Part shown: piece after piece, positions 22,100 to 33,565 of the stretch
How positions within the stretch are numbered: the stretch's first letter is position 1
Layout: the number at the start of each line of letters is the position of its first letter
From: Neoceratodus forsteri
Taxonomy: Eukaryota > Chordata > Ceratodontiformes > Ceratodontidae
Assembly (NCBI GenBank): GCA_016271365.2
Contig: CM028129.1
Span: forward strand, 459,372,501-459,436,500
Direction: 5' to 3'
DNA length: 64,000 nt
Program-made: the position numbers and the translations under genes
Notes under the pieces: model-generated
What the model was told of the DNA's origin: nothing
The model's database searches: none
The model's input: the letters and a program-made list of their open reading frames with translations, nothing else

Positions 22100-25000
22100 C
22101 CTCCAGTTGTACCTCTCCACAATTTCTATGCTGTTCTGGAAAAGTGTGGTTTCTCTATGGAGGCACCCACAGTGGAGACCAAGGAGGATGCCAGGAACCT
22201 CCACAAAGGAGACCCACAGGAGAGTGGCATGGGACCCCACAGGGAAAGGAAACAACTCCTGGTGGGGGACTTCATTTTTAGTAAGGTAGAACTGGGGGAG
22301 GAAGGGGAGAGGGAGGTAAGGTGCCTGCCTGGCGCCATGGCTTGGAGGGACAGGGAGTGAATCCTCAGGATCACAGGAGCAGCTGCACTGGGGAGGGAGC
22401 TGGATGTCATTGTCCACCTAGGGACAAATGACCTGGCTAAGAAAGGATCAGAGCAGTGCAAGAAGCGTTTGAGGCGATGAGGAGGGGCCATAGACAAATA
22501 GCACGCACGGTAACCTTCTCGGAGGTGCTGCCTGTCTATGGCATGGGTGAGGCTAGGGTGCTCCACACCATGGGATTCAATCAGTGGTTGAAAAACTGGT
22601 GCAGAGCTCAGGGATTTGGCTTAATTGGTTACTGGGGGACCACCTGGAAGGATGCAGGCCTATACTGGCGTGATGGTCTGCATCTGTCCAGGAGGGGAAC
22701 CAGATCCTATGTGATAGGTTTAACTGCTTCATTGGCAAGCATTTAAACTAGCCAAGGGAGAAGGCACTGGAGAGGAGCAGGGAAATCCTAGCGCCCCCCC
22801 CCCCGAGAAAAAATCAGGGTACTAAGTGAAGTAGACACCAACATAGAGATGTCATTAGGAGAAGCGCGGATAAATGGAGAAAGTGACAAATGCAATAAGG
22901 ACAGGGATGGGGCAAAAAGGGGTAAGGCCATCAAGAAATGGAGGGTAATGAGTACCAACCCCGTAGTCTGGGCAACAAGCTCCCTGAACTGGTGGCCTTG
23001 ATGGAAGAGGGATGCCTGGATATCGAGAGTCACAGAAACATGGTACACGAGAACCATGATTGGGATGTTAACATACCAGGGTACACAACCTACAGGAGAG
23101 AAAGGGAGGGGAGAAGAGGGGGTGGAGTAGCTCTCTATGTAAGGGAAGGGATAAAAGCAACTGAACAAAAGAGTAGACAGGGAGGAGAGGAGGCACTGTG
23201 GGTCACCTATGAGACTGGAAATGGCACCACAATCTGCATAGGGGTTGTATACAGACCCCCATGTCAGGGGAAGGAATGGACAAGGATATGACAGAAGGCA
23301 TCCTTAGGATGGCAGAGAAAGGGGAGATACTGTTGATGGGGGACCTTAATATGCCGGTTGTGAACTGGAGCACCTGTTGCCAGCCATATTCAAAAGCAGG
23401 GCCACTGATGCCCTTCAGGTGGCATGCCTCAGACAGCTAGTTTTGGAACCTACTCATGAGGGAGCAATCTTAGACCTCGTATTCTCAAATGGGGACAGTG
23501 AGAGGATTTCAGATCTAGAAGTGGGCAGCCATTTGGGAATAAGTGACCACCAAACAGTGTGGTTCACAATAAACTCAGCTACAGAGTCAAGCCATACAAA
23601 AGTGAGGGTTCTGGACTTCAGGAGGGCTGACTTTGGCAAGATGGGAGGGTGCCTTAGAAAAGCACTAGCAAACAGGCTAGAAGGAGGGGTGGAGCAACAA
23701 TGGGAAATATCAAACTGCCATCACAAAGGCAGCAAGCCTTTTGTGAAGCACATGAACAAATCAAACGAAAGAAAATGCCACTATGGTTCTCAAAGAGGTG
23801 GCGTGAAGGTTAGGAATTAAAAAGATAGCATTTAGGAAGTATAAGGAAACACAGAAGCAGCAGGACAGAGAACTGTACCAGTTAAGGCAGAAGGAAGCAG
23901 GGAGGGTCGTCAGAATAGCAAAGGCCCAAACTGAGGAAAAGATAGCCAACTCTGTTTAAGAAGGGGGATAAAACCTTTTATAGGTATATCAGGGAGCATA
24001 GAAAGACAAAGGGAGGGATAGTGAGGCTGAATAGAATGGACGGTGGGTGGGCCGAGAGGGACAGTGAAAAAGCAGGGATACTGAATGAATACTTCTGTTC
24101 AGTATTCACAAAAGAGGAGGTGGGGGATTTGCCTAATCCAATTAGCAGAAGCACTCTGGATAGGGGGGTCGATCCCAGTCCTTTCACAGAAGAAAGGGTT
24201 CTGAAAGAACTCCTAAAACTGAAGGTGGACAAAGCAATGGGGCCAGATGAAATTCACCCCAGAATTCTAAAAGAATTAAGCAGAGAACTAGTGACACCAC
24301 TGGCTACCTTTTTTAACAAATCATGGGAGGATGGTATAGTAACTGAGGACTGGAGGAAGGCAGATGTGGTTCCCCTTCACAAAAGTGGGACCAAGACAGA
24401 GGCAGGAAACTACAGACCTGTTAGTTTGACCTCTGTGGTAGGGAAAGTGATAGAATCACTCTGGAAGGAAAGAATTGTTTGAGTACCTAGAGGTCAGTGG
24501 GGCACAGGACCCAAGGCAGCATGGGTTCACAGCGGGAAGGTCATGTCAGACGAATCTAATTGAATTTCTTTGACTGGGTGACCAAAGTAGTAGACCAGGG
24601 AGGGGCTGTGGGCATGGCCTACCTAGACTTTAGCAAGGCTTTTGACACAGTCCCACACAAAAGATTAATAGTCAAATTAACCAGCCTGGGAGTGGGTCCC
24701 AGGGTGGTAGCCTGGGTAAAACATTGGCTGGACAACAGGACACAGAAAGTAATTGTAAATGGAGTCCACGCTGAAGAAAGAGGGGTTACTAGTGGGGTAC
24801 CGCAGGGTTCAGTACTGGGTCCAGTCCTTTTTAATGTCTTTGTAAGTGACATTGCAGAGGTACTGGAAGGAAAAGCATGCCTCTTTGCAGATGACACAAA
24901 GATCTGCAACAGGGTTGATACACAAGGAGGCGTGGAAAGGATGAGAAGGGACTTGGCAAAGTTGGAGGAATGGTCAGAAGTATGGCAGCTTGGATTCAAT

Positions 25001-25804
25001 GCAAAGAAGTGCAAAATAATGCACCTGGGAAACAAAAACCCAGGGGAAGATTACACAATGGGGGAGGTAGTAACAACAACAAAAATGGAAAGGGACCTGG
25101 GGGTAATCATATCAGATGACCTTAAGGTTGGCAAGCAATGTGAGAAGGCGGTAGGGAGGGCTGGGGGGATACTGGGATGTATAGGGAGAGGCATCACCAG
25201 CAGAAAACAGGAAGTTGTTATCCCCCTGTACAGACAGTTGGTGAGACCCCATCTGGAGTACTGCATCCAGTTCTGGAGACCCTATCTCCACAAGGACATA
25301 GACAGGATGGAGGCAGTTCAGAGGAGGGCAACTAAAATGGTGCAGGGTCTGTAAGAGAAGCCATACAAGGAGAGACTAAAGGAGCTTAATATGTATACTC
25401 TTGAGGAAAGGAGGGAGAAGGGGACATGATAGAAATGTTGAAGTACCTCAGTGGAATCAATAAAGTCCAAGAGGGTAGCATCTTTCAGAAAAAGAGATGT
25501 GCAAGAACAAGGGGACACAATTTGAAGATAGAGGGGGGACAGCTCAGGGGCAATGTGAGGAAGTATTTTTTCACAGAGAGGGTGGTGGATGCATGGAACA
25601 GCCTTCCTAAGGAGGTTGTGGGGTCTAAAACTGTGGGAGAATTCAAGAATGCATGGGACAGACATAAGGTAATTTTTGTGGGGGGTAGGAAGAAATAGGC
25701 TGTTGGTTAAATAGGATCTGCAGCTTATCCTGTAGGTAGGGAAATGGGCAGACTAGGTGGGCCAAGTGGTCCTTATCTGCCGTCAAAGTCTATGTTTCTA
25801 TGCC
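22100..25804 (+). mobile_element. CR1 LINE, nearly complete ORF2 with ORF1 esterase end
   Basis: The best-preserved CR1 in the window, truncated within ORF1. The ORF1 remnant has an SGNH/GDSL-esterase type domain: LLVGDF near 22257 (the nucleophile serine position reads F), IVHLGTNDL near 22413 and DGLHLSRRGT near 22672. ORF2 follows. The endonuclease is at about 22938-23800 (GGGVALYVREGIKA, GVVYRPP, ISDHQTVWF). The reverse transcriptase is at 24021-25354 (AMGPDEIHPRILKEL, DFSKAFDTVPH, SGVPQGSVLGP, FADDTK at 24884-24898, DLGVIISDDLKVG, HLEYCIQFWRPYLH). The CR1 C-terminus is at 25426-25698 (RGNVRKYFFTERVVDAWNSL). The 3' end has 'tctatgtttctatg' (25791-25804). Frameshifts near 23820, 24482 and 25354 make it inactive. 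It lies inside the older minus-strand CR1. Confidence 0.95.
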
Positions 25805-26165
25805 ATACAGACAGCTCTTCACCCATCCCACCAATTCTCCACCCCATGTCTCTCAGCTTGCTCATTAAACTCCTGTGAGGCACAGAGTTGAAAGCCTTGC
25901 TGAAGTCGATACAGGACGTCCACAGCCTGGCCTTCGTCATCCACCCTACTTACCCAGACATAGAAGTCGATTAGGTTAATCTGGTATGATCTTCCCAAGA
26001 CAAACCCATGGTGTCTCTCGTCCTGTAGACCATTAGTATTGAGAAAGGTTATCAGCCTCTCCTTCAGAATGGTCTCCATCAACTTCCCCACTGTAGAAGT
26101 TAGGCTTACCAATCTGTAATTGCCCGGTTCATCCTTGGGTCCACCCTTGTGGAGGGGCACTATTA
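25805..26165 (-). mobile_element. Older CR1 LINE, RT N-terminal part
   Basis: On the minus strand: VPLHKGGPKDEPGNYR, LVSLTSTVGKLME, then DFSKAFNSVPHRSLMSKLR after a frameshift, ending at the junction with the 3' tip of the inserted plus-strand CR1. In RT order it stops just before the piece found at 22095-20998, with only a few residues lost or duplicated. Upstream (beyond 26165) the similarity ends. Confidence 0.85.
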
Positions 26166-27111
26166 AATTTGAAATAATGATGGAAAATGAACCAAAAAAA
26201 GAACAGTAAGTTGATACCAGACTCTAGGAAGGGTAATGACAAAATGATATCTTAAATAATTGTACACCAGTAGACTTGCACAAGATGGAAGGGTGGAAAC
26301 TTAACTGGGCAAGAAAAAAAGTGACACTGGGAGCCTCTCAATTTTGTGTGGGGTATGTACTGTATGTGAACCCAGTGTTAATGTTCAGAGTCTGTAAGAT
26401 CCTTCTTGGTGAGAGCAATTTTTTCCCCCATCCTCACTGCATACTGTGAGGGCTGGAGAGGCCTTGACATCACCATAGCACCCTTCCTTTCCACAGAATA
26501 GCTGCCTCCATATCTCTGTTTTTGTAAGAACATTTGCTAAATCTAATCTAGCAGTTCAGAAAGTGGATTAACGGAGTACATTTTAAGCAGCAGTCTGCTA
26601 GTTGTGTCATATTTGAGAGTGCCATCCTAGGAGTTAGCCATGGCCAGTTAGGCTTCCCTCCGGATGTACCCCTTTCTGCACTCCCTGCTGCGAGGCATGC
26701 TTACCGAAGGATCCTTGGAGTGTAAAAGTGTGTTTTAGAGTATCATACCTATTGCATTAGCTTAGTGTTGATCATGTACTGTATATTGTGTTTTGTTAGA
26801 CTCTTACACAGCATGTTTATTTTTCTATGGTTTGTTCTGTAAAACCCCTTGGTTAGTGTGAGACCTAGTCTTGATTATGCCCTGGGTGTAAAATCAAAGC
26901 CCCCTTCCCCAACTCAAACATGCCAACACAAAAAAAACAAAAGCTAAAATGGCAAAAAAAAAACACTGACTTTTTGGATCCCTAATATTAATAGCAACCA
27001 TGCTCTGTTGGTTAGACATTTCCTCCCATAAAAAACTAAACTAAACCCTTTTTGCATGCCCTGAATTAGACAAGGCATTGTTCAACCCTACATCTGCTGT
27101 CCTAGCTACCA
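26166..27111. other. Unassigned stretch
   Basis: A/T-rich sequence with short A runs (26929-26965). No motif was recognised. Confidence 0.4.
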
Positions 27112-27785
27112 CAGAAACATAGAAACATAGAATTTGACAGCAGATAAGGACCACTTGGCCCACCTAGTCTGCCCATTTCCCTACCTAACGGATAAGCTGC
27201 AGATCCTAGTTAACCAACAGCCTACTTCCTCCTACCCCCCACTAGAATTGCCTTATGTCTGTCCCGTGCATTCTTGAATTCCCCCACTGTTTTTGACTCT
27301 CATGAGCTCCTCAGGTAGGCTGTTCCATGTATCCACAACCTCTCTGTGAAGAAATACTTCCTCACATTACCCCTGAGCCGTCCCCCCTCTATCTTCAAAT
27401 TGTGCCCCCTTGTTTTTGCACATCTCTTTTTCTGAAAGATGCTACCCTTTTGGACTTTGTTAATTCCCTTGAGGTATTTGAAAGTTTATATCATGTTCCC
27501 CTTCTCTCTCTCCTTTCCTCGAGGCTATACATCTTTAGTTCCTTTAGTCTTTTTCATATGTCTTCTGATGCAGAACCCTGCATCATTTCGGTTGCCCTCC
27601 TCTGGACAGCTTCCACCACGTCTATGTCTTTGCAGAGATGAGTTCTGCAGAACTATACACAGTACTCCAGATGTGGTCTTACCAACTGTCTGTACAGAGG
27701 GCAAACAACTTCGTGTTTTCTACTGGTGATGCCTCTCCCTATGCATCCCAGTATCCCCCAGCCCTCCTTACTGCCTTCTCACATT
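27112..27785 (-). mobile_element. CR1 LINE 3' end
   Basis: The minus-strand 3' tip (rc of 'cagaaacatagaaacatagaa', 27112 onward) is the CR1 (TTTCTATG)n repeat. It is followed by a ~150-bp 3' UTR shared with the copy at 25700-25804. The RT C-terminal region follows toward 27785, with decayed text of the thumb and C-terminus (RGCGYMEQP, equivalent to RVVDAWNSL). It is a separate, 5'-truncated insertion, because its content overlaps what the 20998-26165 element already contains. Confidence 0.85.
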
Positions 27786-28740
27786 GCTGTCACTTAAAGT
27801 AGGTCACTTAAAAGTAGGAGTGCAACAAAATGAGCAAAAAATGTGACCCTACCTTTGTTCACTATAAAATATTCCAGGCCCCTCCCAGTTTTATAAAGTG
27901 AATTATTTTTATTAAAATGTTCTAGTTCCACCAAAATGTGAGTATTTCATAAATGGCTTTGCCGTTTAGTTTAGAAGTACAATTGTAAACCTGGTGAGGG
28001 TTAGGAGCGAGGAAATAAAAAAAAACAACTTATGGTGCACAGCATAGGAAGTACCCCGAAAAGTACATTTGACAGGTATGCAGACATTTTTATTAACTGT
28101 AGCTGAAACTAGCTTTTTCAGAAAAACATTTATGTTACAGTGCTGCTTTAAATTCCCAAAACTGCAATTATTCAGATGCTCTAAATTCCATTTCCCTCCA
28201 CCTGCTACACTTAAACCCTCTAACTGAAGCTGCATCTCATATACATGTTGGATGGGAAACCAATTTGCAGATAAAAGTATTATAAATCATCTATAATTTA
28301 TCTAGTGCACTTACCCGGTCAACAAAAACTAAATAAATAAATAAATAAACATTCTATTGCTTATCTGTTCATGAAATAGTAAGTTAAACCTAGGGCCTGC
28401 CAGTCATTTTATTACTAATTAATTTAGACCTGCCCATCTTAGTTCCCTCACTGTACCTAATGCCTTTGCATGTATAGCAGTAAGCATGACATTAGTCACA
28501 CCCTGAGGTCACAAATGTGTTTGGATGTCATAGACTCCCTGATGATGGTCAAGAAGTCTTAGAGCATGTCTCCAGATTCTTCAAAAGTCATAATGATGAA
28601 ATCCTTATCATGAATGACCTGAACTTGGACTGGCTCACAGGTTATCTGAGAATAAAAAAATAAAACTTATCAAAGAGCCAACAAGGCTTAGTCTAAAAAA
28701 CCCTGATCACTCCTCTGTGCTTGACAAGTTACAACTACCA
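27786..28740. other. Unassigned stretch with an (AAAT)n tract
   Basis: An (AAAT)n run lies at about 28325-28349. No coding or transposon signature is visible elsewhere. Confidence 0.45.
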
Positions 28741-28812
28741 AATGGGCAGGTGTACTGGGCGGGCCAAGAGGTCCTTGTCTGCCATCAAATTCTATGCTTC
28801 TGTGTTTCTGCC
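28741..28812 (+). mobile_element. CR1 3' tail fragment
   Basis: 'aatgggcaggtgtactgggc', 'gggccaagaggtccttgtct' and 'gccatcaaattctatgcttc' match the last 70 bp of the CR1 at 25741-25804 (aatgggcagactaggtgggc, gccaagtggtccttatctgc) and end in the same octamer-type repeat. Only the tip remains. It lies just before the DIRS element. Confidence 0.8.
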
Positions 28813-28859
28813 TGGATACGGTCTACTTAGTCACTCCTGTGCTGTCGTCTGAGCATGTG

Positions 28860-31800
28860 TAAAATCCTCAGAAAGCACACTGGCTAGAACGTCAGCTCCC
28901 TCCCTTGCTCCTCCTTGCCTCAGATCTTTCTGCTACAATGTGAGAACATCCATTGTTAGCACTGCTCCAAGGTGGTTTTTTTTTTTTTAGTTTTCTTAAA
29001 TGTTTTCAGTCTTCCTTGTGCTACGTCGCTTGGTTAGAGCTACATCTTAATGATGTGCGTTTCCAAAGAGATTTTCTGGGATTTTTACCACTTGGTTTCA
29101 GATGACAAAGATGAAGACCTGTCAGTTCAAACACCCAACTTCAAGTGATGTAATCACTGTAACTGGAACGTGTCAAAGATAGAGCCTTATGACATCTGCC
29201 TATAGTGCCTCAGTCCTTACCATGACAAGAACAACTGCCAGCTGTATCAGACAATGGTACCTGGTTTTTGGCACGTCAGGAATGCTGGTTCTCCAAGCCG
29301 TCAGATCAGCAAAGCAGGTCAAGTAAGTCCAAGGGCAAGGGTTCAGCCCCCCAGAGCTCTGTTTCAGTACTGTCTTCTGCACCCATGCAGAGGGCCCAAC
29401 CTGAGTCTTGAGTTCCTGACCAGTCAGTCATGATCAAGCTCAATCCCCGCTCTATGGAGTTTGAGGGGGGAGGTGTGCCCTCACCCCCTCCTTGACTTAG
29501 ACTGGGCTCAAGGGCAACTGAATCACTTCATCCATCAACTCGTTGTCTGCTCAATCAGTCAACCCTAGAGGCATAGCCCTGGTGTGCCCAGCTTGGACCG
29601 TCAATGAGATTTGGGCAGTGGATCAGCCTATGGTCCTGCCTGTAATCCCACCTCTGAATGTGGCTGTTACTGCACCTTTGCAAGAGGATCTTCACTTGGG
29701 ATAATCCCCCAGGCAGATCCACTCGGGTGTGAGTCAGATGTAGAGTCTCAGACTTCTCAAATGGGCTGTTGGGGTGAATCTGAGGTTTGATAGGAGTCAA
29801 AGACCTAGCTGAAGTTTTCTCTGCCTTCTCCTTGGTTGAAGAAATGGCCATGGTCTCACTCTGGAACAGGGTTCTCAGCTTCCTCGTGTCAGTTGAGGAT
29901 GGGCTCCCACTCATCAGAAGTGCCTCCTGTTCTCCATATTGGTGCTGTAAGAAGCCTCGGAAGAAATCTAATGGAGGAAGGCATAAACATCAGAGTTGCA
30001 ATGATGGGCATAAGTCTTGGTCATGTTTGGATGATCACTGTTGATACCTTCACTTAGAAAACAAATGGAACAAGACCCTGGAGATGATGATCTCTCTCCT
30101 CTATAAGGTTGAAAAAAACCTTTGAGTGCCCAGGCTGGGGGACCAAAGAGTGGTAAGGTACCCCTTCCAGTACTTCTGCCAACACCATCTTCCCTTGTCC
30201 AGCCTTCTTTGCAGGCTGGGCCTTCCAGAGTTAACTGTCTTACCTGTGTGCTCTAAATGTACCCAGTGGTGTTTGTACTGACCTTGCCCTTCCCTCCTTC
30301 CCCAATTCAATCACTGGTCCCATTTGACCCTGTGGGTTTTTGTCACCAGATATGGGGGCTGGTGCCTCTCAGCCCGACAGTAGGGCTGATGTTAGGTTGA
30401 CCCCTCGTGGGGGCCCTGATGATTTGTTGTTGTCCAGCAGGAGGTTGACTTGTCCGAGATGAATGAGAAATGCTGAGAAGATAGAGACCTGTCAGAAGAC
30501 ATGGAGTCCTTTTCTACCCCCTGTACAAAATGTTCCTCTCAAGGAATTGGTGACCACAGAAAAGTGCAAACATTTGAAGATATTATTGAAGGCAACCCCT
30601 TTATTTTTAGCTATACCAGTCCATGATGTGGTACTTAATCCTAAACCTATCAGGGTGGTGTGTGTTCTCATCCCATGCACTCATGGTCGGCCCATTGAAA
30701 AAGTGATCACTAATATGTGGTTCTTTCTGGGGGTTTCATGGCCTTCATTGATCACCCAAATCTTCAGGTCTGATAGTCACTACTGTCCATTGGAACATAC
30801 AAACTGCTGGGGCTCCCACTGCTCATTCACTGAACAAGGAGTCCAAGCGCCTCAATGAGTGGGGTTGTAGAATGTATGTAGCAAGTGCACTGGGTGTGCG
30901 GCAGGCCAGCTACTCTGTTTTTTTTACCAGCAACTGTCATGCCCTGTGGACAGGGCAGTAGAATTCAGGAATGCCCTCCCCCTGCCCACACACTAGTAGA
31001 AGGACTGAGCCAGTGTGCCATGGTGGCAACCGAGCACCACTTGTAACTCACTATGGATTGGATTGATTCAGGAGCATGGCTGCAGGAATGGTTATTAGGA
31101 GGCATAGTTGGTTGTGCTCCTTTCCCTTTAACCAGGGTTGAGTATCTCCCCTTTGACAGGTCATTATTGCTCATCCCCAAGGTGGAGGACATCCTGAAGG
31201 ACACAGGAATCTGAAAAGACCATGAAGGCAGCCTTGTCTGCTATTACAGTGGAGCCTGCAGCCAGGATGCAATGAAGTAATTTGCAATAAATGAAATGTC
31301 AAAGAATCGCATGTGACAAAAGGGCTTAATTGCCATTGAATTTCACTGTTCGCTGCAGCATAGTGCAACATTTTGCAGTAATATTGCAAGTTACTGAATG
31401 GCATCTTGGCTGGCACCACTTACTTCACACAGCAACAGATGTCCCCAGCATCAGGAACAGACCTACACATCCGTATCCTTACATAACTGAACTAGACGTT
31501 GGCAGAAGAATATACCCTATGACAGCCACTTCAGCCAAGACAAGAACGACGACTGTAGGGGCTTCAGCACCGGTAAAGACACCGACAAACTCAGTTTCTT
31601 TTTAAAGTGACATGCAGCTGGGTGCCGTTAGGCATCCACACTAGTTATCCCTCGACTCTTGGACAGAGGCCACCTGATGCACTTTCTGTTCTAGTGGTCA
31701 GAAATCTCCGCCAACTGGTGTGTACTGGAAATTATCAAGCATGGTCTCTGACTCAATTTGGTGTCATGGGTACCCCGCATGACCCAATTTCCAAACTGAG

Positions 31801-32020
31801 CTCACCCTCCAGACCATATGTAGTGCTCAGAGAGGAGTTGTCATTGCTCCTTTGACAGCATGTAATTGTATACATGGCACCCACAATAGCCGACAGAGGG
31901 TATGTCTCCAGATCTGGTCAAGAAAAGGATGGGTAGCTGGCACCCTATCCTGAGCTACATGAACTGAATTGCTATATCAAATACCAGAAGTTCAGGATGG
32001 TAACTCTGGGACAGATGGTA
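28860..32020 (+). mobile_element. DIRS-type retrotransposon, gag and RT start
   Basis: DIRS elements encode gag, RT/RNase H and a tyrosine recombinase. Here 29140-29260 reads, with small frame shifts, a Cys/His knuckle-like segment (DICLYCLSPYHDKNNC). 30590-30960 holds the gag text (FLAIPVHDVVL ... EWGCRMYVASALGVRQASYS) usual before the capsid C-terminus. RT begins at about 31730 with RPYVVLREELSLLL, then YVSR and KYQKFRMVTLGQM (near 32010), equal to the 'FRMLTLRQ' motif of DIRS RT. The reading then stops at the L2 insertion and resumes at 33566. Stops are frequent, so it is an old copy. Terminal repeats were not identified. Confidence 0.8.
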
Positions 32021-32021
32021 A

Positions 32022-33565
32022 GGCAAGGCAACCTTTATTTATATGGCGCCCATTCCCAGAGGCTCTGGGCACCTAACATTAACACAATTGAAAAATAAAA
32101 CAGAATTAAAACTAAATAAAAATTAAGAAATACAATAAAATTCAGTTACAGCCTTATAATAAATATCATCAGATAGCGTTCAACGGTTGGGCTGGCATAA
32201 TTAATCTGTAAAGACCAGGCAGAAGAGGTGGGCCTTCAGTCTCAGTTTGAAAACCCCGATTGAGGGGGCCTCCTGGACTGCAGGTGGTAGAGAGTTCCAC
32301 AGGGTCTGCCCGGCAACACTAAAGGCATGGTCGCCATATGTCTTGAGCAAAACCCTGGGAATGTCCAGGATGCCCCTTGAAAAGGAGCAGAGGGAGTGAG
32401 CAGAGAACACAGGTGTCAGGAGCTCAGACAGGTAGCCTGGACCCAGCCTGGCATAAGCCTTAAAGGTGAGCAAGCTCCACCTTGAAAGGACCTCCACTGA
32501 ACCAGTCCCAGCTAGTGCAGAGCAAGCAGGACCGGGGTTACATGACTGAACCGGGACAGGCCCGTCAGTAACCAGGCCACTGCGTTCTGCACCAGCTGCA
32601 GTCTGCGGAGGGTCCCTCCTGTGACCCTGAAGTATAGAGAGTTACAGTAGTCTTGCCTAGAGGCAACAAAGAAATGTACCAGAGTCAGCAGATCTTCGGG
32701 TGGAATGAGGGGCTTGATCCTGGTAATGCTCCACAAGTGGTAAAAAACACTTTTGACTACAGACAATACCTGATCTTCAAAGGTCAGTCTGCTATCCAGG
32801 ATCACACCAAAATCATGCACCCTTGGGGAAGCCACCAACAGAGCAGGTCCCAGGAAAAGGTCTGTGGTAACTTCCGGTGGCATTCCATCATGCCCATGAC
32901 CTGGCTCGGTTACCAGCACCTCCGTCTTATCTGGATTGAGTCTCAGTCAGCTGGAAGACATCCGGTCATTGATTTTGGACAGACAGGTGTTAAGCACATC
33001 TACAGCATCAGATGTACCAAGAGCAAATGACTGATACGGCTGGGTGTAGTCTGCATAGCAGTGAAACTCCATGCTGTACTGCTGAATGATCTCACCCAGT
33101 GGCAGCATATATACTGTGAACAGCATCAGCGACAAGATCGAACCCTGTGGGACTCTACATGACAGAGGTATTGGAGAGGAAGAGAAATACCCTATCACCA
33201 CCCGCTGCACTCCTATCAGGTAGGTAGGACTCAAGCCATTTGATGACCACACTGGCGAGTCCAAGAAACTCACAGAGCCAATCATGAAGCACAAAGTGAT
33301 CCACAGTGTCAAAGGCTAAAGAGAGACTGAGGTGTACAAGAATTGACTTGTCTCCTCTATCTCTTGCTCTGAGCAGATCATTATGCACCCTTACTAATGC
33401 TGTTTCCATGCTGTGTCTGGCCTGAAAACCATACTGAAATGGCTCATAGATGTCAAAGGACACAAGGTGTTCCTCGAACTGTTGTGCCACAAGTTTCTCG
33501 ACAACCTTGCTTAAAAATGGTAGGTTGGGGAACGGATGGTAATTTGCCAGGACATCTCATCCCTT
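32022..33565 (-). mobile_element. L2 LINE, RT part, inserted in the DIRS element
   Basis: Minus-strand L2. From 33565 down: LANYHPFPNLPFLSKVVEKL (NYRPISNLPFLSK in the family), FQYGFQARHSMETALVRVHN, LAFDTVDHFVL, RVPQGSILS. Then comes the fingers/palm region (CYAD at about 33067-33056, where the family has YADD), VHDFGVILDSRLTF, ASRQDYCNSLYF, RLQLVQNAVAWLLT, HVTPVL and the C-terminal AFSVAGQTLWNSLPPAVQ with FKLRLKAHLF. The 3' end near 32025-32120 has the L2/V-SINE type 'tttatttatatggcgcc'. It is 5'-truncated (no endonuclease) and frameshifted. It splits the DIRS RT between the FRMVTL motif and the palm. Confidence 0.9.

Noticed and set aside
22064..22360. Minus-strand frame at 21935-22417 continuing past the CR1 remnant
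   Set aside because: Only the part below about 22095 matches CR1. The rest is the opposite strand of the inserted CR1 ORF1.
24560..25354. 264-residue intact reverse transcriptase as a domesticated host gene
   Set aside because: It is the RT of a recognisable CR1 copy with frameshifts on both sides, and shows no sign of recruitment.
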